Below, piece by piece: positions 12,008-22,539 of a stretch of DNA of 64,000 nt (positions are counted from its first letter, which is position 1; every line of letters starts with the position of its first letter). Position numbers and translations under genes: made by a program. The DNA is from Ophioderma brevispina (taxonomy: Eukaryota; Echinodermata; Ophiuroidea; Amphilepidida; Ophiodermatidae): NCBI GenBank assembly GCA_023653785.1, contig JAMKCH010012384.1:144102-208101 (forward strand). The letters are read 5' to 3'. Under the pieces are notes generated by a model that saw only the letters and a program-made list of their open reading frames with translations, was not told the DNA's origin and searched no databases.

Positions 12008-13140
12008 CCTGGTGTCCTCAAAAAAAAAAAGGAAACCCTCAAAGGGGCCCTCTATTTCACCAAGGAAACAAAGTAAACCATACAAATATTACAACATCTG
12101 AAAAAGTGCACTTCCTCATGTTTCTGGCAGCCGAAAAATCTTTCCAATAGGAATGCAATTTGACCGAGTTGATGGCCGTTGAAAATTTGATACCGCACTT
12201 TTTCATTCATTTGATCCACGGATTGTTTTACTTGTTTCAGTAGTCTTTGGACAAGACACATTCTCCAATCTCATTCTTTTGTTCATGGTTTCTTTTGTTT
12301 TTTTTTGCGACAAAGGTCCAGTTCTGATATTGAAAAGTTAGATTCAATTATTAGCAAATTCTAAGATCTTGCCTCATCTTCTCAATTGCGGTGCTCTGTC
12401 CCCGCCCCCATTTGGGGGAAGTTGGCTGCCTCTCAGGACGATGCAGGCTTTGCGTTCTCTTTTATAAACCATGTCAATAGCGACTTTTGCCCATCAGATG
12501 CTTGCAATGGGCCAGCAGCGGTTACTCTGTTGCGAAGTTCTGGAAAGTTTTGGGCAAGTACTATTTAACCTTTTTTTTTAAAAAAAACAAAATGTGTGTG
12601 TATGTACAGGAACCCAAGCAAACATGCCAGAACTTCGCAATAGAATAACCGCTGCCTTTGCAACCATCCGTCGGACAAGACTGATTAGAAGTCGATTATT
12701 GAAATGGAAAAGAGAGCGCAAGCCTGCATCTGTCTTCATGGTCTTAGAGGCAGCCAAGTGGGGGGGGGGCTACAGAGCAGCGCAGTAAAGAAGAATGCAA
12801 TATATTGGAATTTCTAATAATTGAAATTAACCTTTTCAATATCAGAAGTGATCTTTGTCGCAAAAACAAAAGAAACCATAAACGAAAGAATGTGCTTGGA
12901 GAAGGTGTATTGTCTAAAGACAGCTCAGAGAGTAACAATGCGTGGATAAAATGAAAAAGTTGTACAAATTTTTAATCGGCCATACCTCGGTCAATATGTA
13001 TCCTTTTGGAAAGATTTTTTCGGTGTCGGAATCCTAATGAAATGCACTTTTCAGATGTGTATTAATTTGTATGGTTCACTCTTTTCTCTTCGTGAAATAG
13101 AGGGCGCTTTGAGGGTTTCCTTTTTTTTTGAGACACCCGG
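12008..13140. mobile_element. Near-complete palindromic foldback element, 1.13 kb
   Basis: It begins CCTGGTGTCCTCAAAAAA and ends in the complement of CCGGGTGTCTCAAAAAA. Pairing continues inward almost to the centre: GGAAACCCTCAAAG, CCCTCTATTTCAC, AACCATACAAAT, CATCTGAAAA, CTTGGAGAA, AAAAGAAACCAT, GATATTGAAAAG and GCGGTTACTCT all have partners. Arms are about 500 bp with a small loop near 12580. It splits the LINE RT between LL and SKLKHHG. TA follows the right end, as for Tc1/mariner-type targets. No transposase. Confidence 0.85.
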
Positions 13141-14208
13141 TATCTAAGTTAAAACATCATGGTGTCATAGGTAATGAATGGAATTGGTTTTTGAACTACC
13201 TTAGTAACCGCCAACAATGTACTGTAATTGACAACATCAGCTCGGACCTATTGCCGGTGAGTGTTGGTGTGCCACATGGCTCCATTTTGGGCCCTTTACT
13301 TTTTATTATTTTTATCAATGACCTGCCAGATGTCCTTACTGAAAGCAGGGTTGCTCTTTATGCTGATGATACAGCCATCATGTATAAATCCAAATCTAAG
13401 TCTGACATTGAAAATGTTCTTAACAGGGAGCTTGTTAGAATAGCTTAGAATTGCTGATTGGATGCATGTTAACAAACTTACTATTATTTAACGCCTCTAA
13501 AACCAAGGTGATGTTGTTTGGACATCACCAAAAAGTGAGAAATATCACCCTTGATATTCATCTTAAACACGAAAACTTGGAGCTTGTTTATGTCTTTAAA
13601 TATTTAGGCATGTGGTTTGATCCACAGTTAAATGGACTGTGCATTCAGATAAAATTGCTGCTAAATTATCTCAAAAGATCGGGATCATAAAACGTCTCAG
13701 ACAAGTAATTGATCAGAATACAAGGAATATGCTGTACAATGCCATTGTCTTGCCTCATATTGATTACTGTTGTCCCGTATGGGCTATGCAGTGCCGCCAT
13801 AAAAACTTGTAAACAGAATTCAAATACTTAGCAAACCCAGGCCAGCCAGACTCAATCTTGGATACAAAGTTAAGGAAAAACATGTCGATGAAAATTTTTA
13901 AGGAGCTAAATTGGATGAATGTATATGAACTGGACTAACTCTTTCATCAATCTATTCTAATGTATATGTGCCACCACATGCACTACGGGATCTTTTAGTA
14001 AAATCCAAATCGTAATACTCATGCTACATACAATTATCGTTTACAAAGTGCTAATTATCTTGGTTATCCACTCTCAAAATGGAATGGGGTTAACGCACAT
14101 TTTTGAACTCCGGGCCAGATTGTGGAACAACCTACCAAACATGTTTAGACATTCAGTACGCAGCTCTAGTTTTAAGAAGAATTTTAAAAATCTTTATGCT
14201 CTCTTGTA
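13141..14208 (+). pseudogene. LINE reverse transcriptase core and C-terminus
   Basis: Encodes SKLKHHGVIGNEWNWFLNYL, SVGVPHGSILGPLLF, FINDLPDV, then LYADDTAIM with the catalytic YADD box, VFKYLGMWFD, and a C-terminal LRARLWNNLPNMFRHSVRSS typical of CR1/L2-type elements. Stops and frameshifts near 13447 and 13690-14020 make it non-functional. Confidence 0.85.
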
Positions 14209-14779
14209 ATGTAATAATCTTTTTGTTCATTTCTGTAGCCTTTAACACACGCCTTTAGGGGCAGTTACTTTGGTTGTCATTAATTATGATTGGGGCCTTC
14301 ATTTTTAACTCCTTGTAATTTAATTCGCTTTCTATGTAATTTTTGTAGTTTTGTTGTAATTTTTGGTAGCATTAATTACTGATTATAAGTTTCTGAGCTG
14401 TTATGTAATTTGGTTTTAATTACTATCTAGATATCTTCTTGTATATTTAAAATATATTTATTTTAAAATTATTTAGTATTTATTTAAAATCTTATGATGC
14501 TGATGTAACGTTTAAGAATAGAGGGCCCCTTATGGAAAGCAGTGCTGGATCACTGATTGAGGTTACCCTCTAATAAAGAAAGTTTTGAATATATAAAATA
14601 AAAAAGGGAGTTCGAGGCCCCACTGTGGTCAACGTGTTATGTGTCCTGGGCAAGAATACTTAATCTCAATACCTCGTCGACCCAAGCAAATCGTGGGGAG
14701 CTGCTATGAGGACTATAAAAATCTAAAGTGCCTAGCGTTTACGCTTTGTAATGCATTTCTTTGATCAGCCACCCGAAAT

Positions 14780-15417
14780 CCCCAGTCACACTGAGAATAC
14801 TACAGGTTACAACTAGATGCGACAGTTGCGATTGGCAAACGCAAGAAGTCTTCGGCAATCTTAAAAAAGGTGTGCCACTGATCGGCAACGATCGCGGGCT
14901 GTGGCAGGTAGTCGCACATGTCCCTCCGGTCGCAGAGAGTTTTTCGGTCATGTTCAAAAAACCTTGCTTGCGATTTGAAAACGCAAGGTTTTGCCCGTCG
15001 CCATACATATCGCCTACAATCGCGCATTGGTCGTGCGATGGTGGCACGTCATCGTAGGTAGTCGCCGACTATCGTACGAATGGTCATGTTTTAAGAGGTG
15101 CTATTAATATCACGATTGGTTGAAACCTATGTAACGACATCCTTCGAGGTCCTGCGATTATATCGCAACGTATATCGACAATCCGCGCGCCTATGTGAGG
15201 ACTCGTTGTGCAACCAAGTGTCACCACCGGAACTGGTGTTTTGGCCACTGTTGATCCCCCACCAATCGTGCATTTATATCGTAATGATCGTAGATGACTT
15301 TTATAGCTGTGACTGCTACACAAACGATTGGACAAACCAAATCTTACGATTGCCTGGACCTCGCACGATTTCTCAATCGGGGCATCCCTGCAATCGCCTC
15401 TCCAGTGTGGACTGGGG
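14780..15417. mobile_element. TIR element, 638 bp, non-autonomous
   Basis: Starts CCCCAGTCACACTGAGA and ends in the complement of CCCCAGTCCACACTGGAGAG. The interior is rich in CGAT and GCGATT words such as TTGCGATTGG and CAATCGCC in both orientations. No coding signal. The target duplication is not clear. Confidence 0.7.
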
Positions 15418-15819
15418 CTAAATGAACACTAAATGATTGTGCCGATTTCTTGAGGCGGCGTAATAATAATTTGCAACAAGCGGTTTGAGCCTGTTAACGG
15501 TATTACGCGGCTATATAAAAAAAAACGGGTTGGGTCATTCCATGCGAACCACTAATCGAGTACAATCATCACCTCAGTGCTTTCTTTCCTTTTCTGGTGT
15601 ATGAAGATATTTATGAGAAACTGAATCCTTAAAAAAGTTGAGCTCTGTACCTCTTTTCGTTGTCACACTACCATCAATTTTAAAATTTGAGGGGTCACCT
15701 CAAAACATTTACCGGTGTGAAATTCAATATTGATATTTTTCTTTTCTGAGCAGAGCTTAAAATACGAAACTAATGCACTAAGGGTCTGGTTCGATGCAAA
15801 TAGCCTCGGTCCCCCAAAA

Positions 15820-16135
15820 CTTAACATTTTACCAGAATTTTGAAAATTTGAAAAAAGAACGCTACCTTTTCTCACTTTCCTTGTGAAATCTTAGAGGCAA
15901 GGGATGTTTGGTTTGAAGTTATGAGCGAAAATATGGCTCCATTTTGGTCGACCCATGCACATTCGTTTACTAACCCATTACCCTGTGAGGCTTACAAAAT
16001 ACCGTTTTGAACCCCACACCACAATCAAACGGATTGAAATATTGGCTTGAAACTTTACAAATGGGGTTTTGGGGTAAAGCCATTCTATCCAGATGAAACT
16101 CAAATACTTATATCGGACACCACACCCACCTTTAA
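15820..16135 (+). repeat. Dispersed TTAAAGGG-ended repeat family, copy 1
   Basis: Shares blocks with 57177-57520 (same strand) and 36365-36688 (opposite strand): GGTTTTGGGGT(A/G)AAG, GTGAAAT(C/A)TTAG, TGG(T)CGACC and GAAACTTACA. This copy lacks clean ends. Confidence 0.6.
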
Positions 16136-17098
16136 CTACATTGAGACAATAATGATGTCCACTGTTTATGTTAAGTGAATACAGAAAATCAAATAAAGTT
16201 CTTGAAATAAGTCTGAGTTGTATTTTCTTGCGTCACTACCTATGTAGGTTTATAACAAAAATCCATTCTAATTTACCATAAAGGGGCTGAATTTAACCTA
16301 ACCATTTTCAGGTGAGGGCTATCACATGCAAAAAGTTTTACAATATTCCAACTTTTAATTTGAAAAATCCCAAGGACGCACTTTCTCAAATATCCTGTGT
16401 CCCTTTAATTGTGGGTACCAACACATCCTCACAACCAAATAGAATATGAAAATAAAATAGGCATGCAGAAGCAGGAATGGTATTAGAGTTCAAGAATCAC
16501 TGACTACCACGACCCAAAAGCAAGTAACATAATTTCCTTTTCCAAGAACCGAAAGTGAAAAGTTTACTTGTTATAGGGAAAAATGTAGGTGGTGATATTG
16601 CATTCACTTATCTCTATACACTGTATTGAAACCTGGGCTCGTAATTGAGGCACTGACGCCTAATTGTTGCATCCAAATTTTATCGCCATTCTGTTCTTCG
16701 GTGCTACTCTTGGAGGGTCACCCCTACCTCATTTTTGTAAAATGCGGTCCTGCGTGTGACTTGATTGTTGGGGCGCACCTTAAAATTAGTTAATTAATGC
16801 ACTTAATTTTTTTTCAGGGACAGAGCTGACATGCCTATCTTCATTAATATGCAACACGAACAAGACAGTCATTTGCTTCTGTTCACTTTCAAGACTGGCA
16901 CCAAGTGTTGCGGTTTTTGGGGACACACTGTAGAGAATCAAACGTTGTACATCTCCAAAATCTAACCTATTCAAAGGCTAACCCGTCAAAGTAATTATGA
17001 TTGACTTGTTTAAATATAAACAAGGAGTCTTCATTACTCTGCTTCCATTATTGGAAAATGCAGCATTCTGATTGGTCCAGTTTACTAGCCCAGTATTC

Positions 17099-20000
17099 TG
17101 CAATAATGGGTCGCCAATGCATTTCTTATTAATGAATCTGTTTTAGGTAATAGAATAGAATAAGGGTTTGCTTGTCCTGTATGATAAGATAAGGACCTAG
17201 CTAGGTGCCTTCTGACAGTATAAAATCGCAGCGGACACCGTAAATGGTCAGTGCAGCACACGAGAGCCGAGGCTCGATTGCATGCCTGCACTGACCCATA
17301 CGGTCAAGTGCGATTATCTTTGAATCACTGAGGCGGGTCCTTATCCGTCATATATTTGAGAAACAATAGATCAAATCATTACATTGAATTAATAATTAAC
17401 GTATTTATCTAAATTTTGAGTAGTTTTTAAAATAAATTACAAACACTTCTATACTCCATCATGTCCAAAGTTAACACTCTATAAATAGTCCAAAAAACCA
17501 TGACGGGGCAATTCATTGTTGATTATTGTTTTGAAAATGATCTGGAAGTGCGAGAAAGATCATAACTCTCTAACAGACGCGACGCTTAGATTGGCTAATC
17601 TTTCTCGCACCTCCCTGGCAGTTTCAAAAACAAACCCATAGTGATTAGCACGCGTCAATGAAATTGAAAGACAGATAGACTTTTCGCACTGCCCTTACTT
17701 TTTTCCAAAACACAAAACCCATCAGTGTACGATTTGCCATATAAATGCATATGAATTTTTCTATCTACCAATTCCAATGTCCCGGTGTTTAGATGTTTCA
17801 AGACAACGCAGACATGTATGTACCAAACATGACTGGTTTCTGCATTGGCACACGATTTTATTGTGAATTTTTTGGGTTTCTTGAAGTCACTTAATTCTCA
17901 TGGCCTACTATTTATATAACACATGATAAGTCCATTTCTCTACCCTCGGGCAGTGATTTCATAGAACATTGAAGCACTTGTACTCTTCGCGTCAAGGTAT
18001 GCCATCTTTTTGCGCGAGTGTAAAAACGCCGTCGCTTTACCCGCGTGCGATTACTGTGCGCCCATCAAATCGCGCGCTGACGTCACGGCACAGAGGTAGG
18101 GAAGTTCATTATAGCACTAAACTTTCTGAAAGGCTTTCTAATTTGACAAAGTATAACATAAGAACATTGTTTGAAGGAATTTTCCTGAATAAATAACGAT
18201 TAAATAAATATATTTAGATCAAATATTAATGTCAAACGTATCGTCCTTTTAGAGTACAAAAAAGCTGTTCTCGTTAATTAAGATATACGCGATTCGGAAA
18301 GTAACAGTACAAAATCACATTATTTGTAATGGTCCGCGCATGTGATTTCAACTAATACTTTAACGAGAACCCAATATTTTTTTCAACACAATAATTTAAG
18401 TTTAGACCTGACACCATAGATTGTAGATCCTAGTTCGTATAGGTTATATATACGATGCAGGCATGTTCCTTGATATTGAGCAGTACGTCGATATCAAATG
18501 ATTGACGGTACTTCTAGTAGCTAAAGGAGTTGTGACTTGTAGTGACCCGCGTGAATTATCTGATACCCTGTGCATTATTTGATGTACCCGTCCATGTATC
18601 TGACAAGAGCCCATTGCAATTCGTGAACAATAATGAACGCTGAAAACCATGATAATCTAACCCTAGAAGTAGATGGGCTCATAAGGTAACCTCGGCCATA
18701 AAACTTTCCAATAATGGGCTCGGCTGCGCCTCGCCCATTATTTAGTTTTTTCTGACCTCGGCCACATTATTTCTTCCTCGCCCCATAACCACAGAGTCAT
18801 TTTTTCGAGTGGTTTTCTTTTTCTTTGTTTTCGCGTAAAATTATATTCGCGAATGCACGCTACCTCAAATTTGATCTGCAACGCGTGTCATTATGAAGCC
18901 CATTTGATATGCCATGCGTGCATTATTAGACCTTACATTGCATGGCGTGCATTATCAGGAGTGCATTTCAAGCGTGGCATTAGTAACAATAGAATTTAAT
19001 AATGCACGCCAGCACGCATGCTTTTCCTTCCCCTTAAAAGTGAGAAGCAACTTGAACAGTTCACTTGCCATGGAATGCAATATACCAAGGCCAGAACTTT
19101 CATTACCACAACCTCCTGCAGGTTTAATGTGGCTTTACGAACGGGCAAGAATCAGATTGACACTCACTACAGAGTCTCTACCTTAAAATTAAAATCTTAT
19201 TTCTATGGTTTGAAAAACAAGCAACTTTTAACGGCAGTAGGTCCTACAATTGTCTATTTTAAATCGCGGTGTTAATAACCCCGTTTGAACTATACAAATA
19301 GATGCGATACATAAGAACTAATGACTAATTATCGGCAGTAAATCAACTGCGCTTATTCTTCCAAATATCCGATTGTAAAGTAGTTGACTACTGCGTAATC
19401 GCTACGTTCCATTGTAATCATGGCAATTATATCAAAAAGCTAAACCTATTATTGAGCTGGTAACTCTTCGAAGTTTCAATCAATACAAAATGTATACCTT
19501 TTCACACCTTCTCTCCAAATACTTGCTGCGTTTTGAGTCAAACCATGTTGTGGAAAAGTTCGTAGAATAAAATATTTTTATTTTATAAATTTGGAAAGTT
19601 ATCATGCAAAATATATCAGAAAAGGAGTTTTTTAATATGCATTATGTTTTGATGGGTATTTAAATAATGATCATGTGGTTTATGACAGATAAGGCATTGT
19701 GGAGTGCATTCGGGATATAATTTTATCTTGGAGGCATTAATAAAGTAATATATGGATAAGCGGGCCCAATGTGAGCACTCGCGCTTAAGCGCTCGTGCTC
19801 ACAGTGGCCCCGCTATGATATGTAATTTATTAATGCTTCCAACAGCATGCATTAATCCCCGAATGCACTCCACTACTGCCTTATCCCGATACATATACTT
19901 ACTCCGTGTTAGAGGTATCTTTGTTTTCAGCGGCATTATGTTTCAGAATGCACTGGGCTCTGTCAGATAATGCACGTGTCATCAGATAATTCACGGGGGT

Positions 20001-22018
20001 CACCACAAGTTCAACAAATCGGTAGCTACTAGCAATCCCGTCAATCATTTTGATATCGATTTACTGCTCAATATCAAGTAAACATGCAGCATCGTATATA
20101 TACCCCTACGAACTTAGTATCTACAATCTATGGTGTCAGGCTAACTTAAATTATTGTGTATGAAAAAAATATGGATTCTCGTGTAAAGTATAGGTTTTTT
20201 TTGTTGAATTAACATGCGCAGACCCTTCCAAATAATGTGATTTGTGACGGTTTCTTTCGAAACGCGATATCTTAATACGAGAACCAAGCTTTTTTACTCT
20301 CAAAGGACGATACCTTTGACAGTAAATCTTGATTCTTAAATATAAATTCCTTATGTTATATAAATTTGTCAAATTAGAAAGCCTTCAGAAAGTTTAGCTG
20401 CTTATACTGAACTTCCCTGCCTCTGGGCCGTGACGTCAGCGCGAGATTGATGGGGGCACAGTAACGGCCGCGCTGGCTTAAAGCGACGGCGTTTTTACAC
20501 TCGCGCACAGATATGGCATGACATTGACGCGAGCGTCAAAGCTGCGTCACTGGTTAGACATCACTGCACCGGGAGGTTAGAGAAATGGACTATATCATGT
20601 TGATATATATAAATAGTAGGCCCATGAGACTTAAGTACTCAGACAAACCACAAACTCAAAAATAAAATCGTTTTCAATGCAGAACCAGTCATGTTTTGTA
20701 CAACATGTCTGCGTTGGTCTTAATCATTATAGTATGATTTTTTATCCTGTCGTAAAACGGCATATGTCGATGGAAGAACTGATTGATAGGATGTGTTGAG
20801 ATTAAACTAAAACGCCGTTAAAAGGAGTTCAACTTTGTTAACCTGAATTGATACTGTAACCATTTTACATGAACTTTTTGTATCAAATATATCAGGCTTC
20901 AACCAGAATAAATGAATGAGTCGTACGTCTGAGACACACTATGATTCCTTTGTGGAGTCAATCAAAGAACGGATCTAAGTGGCATGCCCTATCCTAGGCC
21001 GGGTGAACCTCTAGGTTGAGGGGGATTAGGCACGTAAATATTGTAGGTTGTTATGAGTGGTCAAAACTCTAGTATTTTGACAAGTTATTGACCAAGATGT
21101 CATGCATTATTTATGGGAGACGGAGAATAAATGTAAACGTATCAGATTTTATAATATTCTTGTGACGTAAAAAAACTTTGGCGGGTAATAGTTATTCCTA
21201 TCATTATTTCATTAGTTGCAGGGTCGGAGTTGTTCAAGTTTGGTGTTTGGAATTTATTTCAGTTCATTTGCTTGCATTTTGGTCGTGAGAAAAGGGTCAC
21301 TTTTTACTTATGCCTAAAAAATGATATGGTATCGTCACATCGATTTTCTTATTGTATTTGACGGGTTGAAGTAGGCAACTCTCAGAACGAATGGAATCAC
21401 CGACACGCCCCAAAAACGTTTCATTGAGTGACAGGATAAATAAAATCCTACGTAGTAAACCACGTGGCATTGAATTGGTAGAAGAAAGAAAATTCAAGCA
21501 TTGATAGCAAATCGTCACTGATGGGTTTGTTTTGGAAAAAGTAAGGGCAGTGCGAAGTCTCTCTTTCTTTTCAATTTCCTTGGACGGTTTCACACTAATG
21601 GTTGTTTTGAGAACGGCAGGGAGGTGCGAGCAAGATTACGCACTCTAAGCGTCTTAGAGAGTTGATCTTCTCGCACTTAAGATCATTTCAAACCAACTAA
21701 TCAACAAATGAATTGCGTCAAGGTCTTTTTGGAAATATTCTAATAGTATAATTTGGACATGTTGGGTATAGAAGTTTTTTAAGTTTATTTAAAAAAAATA
21801 CCTCAAATTTAGATAAATACGAATTATTAATAATGATTGATAATATTGTTTTCTCAAAGTATATGACAGCACGAGAGCCGGGCTCTCGTGCTGCTGCAAC
21901 TGACCCCTACTCGGGATCGAGTGCGATTATCTGTCCATGCACTAGGCTTAGGTCCTTATACCTTATCATAATGACACTTGGAAACCCTTATTTCTTAATA
22001 AACAGTCCCATTGCTTGA
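17099..22018. mobile_element. Giant imperfect foldback, 4.9 kb
   Basis: The left arm (about 17099-18660) and right arm (about 19965-22018, reversed) pair block after block: TTCTTATTAATGAA with TTATTAAGAA, GTGCGATTATCT, GCACTGCCCTTAC, AACCCATCAGTG, CTACCAATTC, AACCAGTCATG versus AAACATGACTGG, CGACGGCGTTTTTACACTCG, the palindrome TGACGTCA in both arms, CTTTCTGAA, and ATATTGAGCAGTA. The right arm has about 700 extra bases near 20750-21470. The central 1.3 kb has its own hairpins. No protein homology in any frame. Confidence 0.8.
19684..19893. repeat. Nested palindrome in the foldback centre
   Basis: GATAAGGCA, GGAGTGCATTCGGG and GGAGGCATTAATAAA on the left pair with TTTATTAATGCTTCC, CCCGAATGCACTCC and TGCCTTATC on the right, around a hairpin GTGAGCACTCGCGC/GCGCTCGTGCTCAC at 19771-19802. 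Confidence 0.75.
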
Positions 22019-22539
22019 GGGTTGTGTACGAGATTTCATAAGCACGATTAACAAAATCAGGATTGTACATTTCAACAATATTAGGAAGTCATCGAATAGT
22101 AGGAAGTCATTAGACAAACAAGAAAACTAGACAGTATGACACTTGTACTATAGAGAGAACACAGGGATACAAGAAATTCTCAGCCTGGTACAAGGGTTAA
22201 GAGAAACAAGTGAAGAAGACAGATATAATACTGTTTAACATATAGTATATTATAGATATAACACGAGACAGGGTATATCTCTGAATTCAAAATTATTGGT
22301 CAAACATCCATTGTAAATTAGAGATCACCCCATGGACCAAAGGGAAAGAAAGTCACGAGTCCCAACCAATTACTGATCATTTCATTTCAAAAGGGTAGGC
22401 ACAGTGTTTTAAGGGACCCACGGACAGTTTTAGAATTGTTATAAACACCTATGCACTAGTCCAGCCATTACGTAGGAAAAGAGAGCCACATTAAAAGCGT
22501 GAGATGATTGACATTAAATATGCCATTTGCCAAACTATG
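22019..22539. other. No gene recognised
   Basis: AT-rich spacer between the foldback and the LINE relic. No coding or repeat signal that I can recognise. Confidence 0.5.

Larger units (their letters stand above)
7494..14600 (+). mobile_element. CR1/L2-like LINE split by nested insertions
   Basis: Pieces of one plus-strand non-LTR retrotransposon follow in order: endonuclease (7545-8000), linker and RT start (8800-9132, with HKQVYEHLQTNALLLSV and MTAITDVTATYS), TGAVF near 9370, FDTVNHQVL at about 11970-12005, RT core (13141-13690) and the C-terminus to 14208, then a 3' UTR ending near TAATAAAG at 14570. Insertions lie at 9133-9335, about 9395-11965 and 12008-13140. The 7400-9100 part has many small indels, possibly raw-read noise. 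Confidence 0.8.

Noticed and set aside
15084..15421. Overlapping 83- and 107-codon ORFs on both strands
   Set aside because: Inside a TIR element with CGAT-rich words; no protein similarity. Random ORFs in higher-GC DNA.
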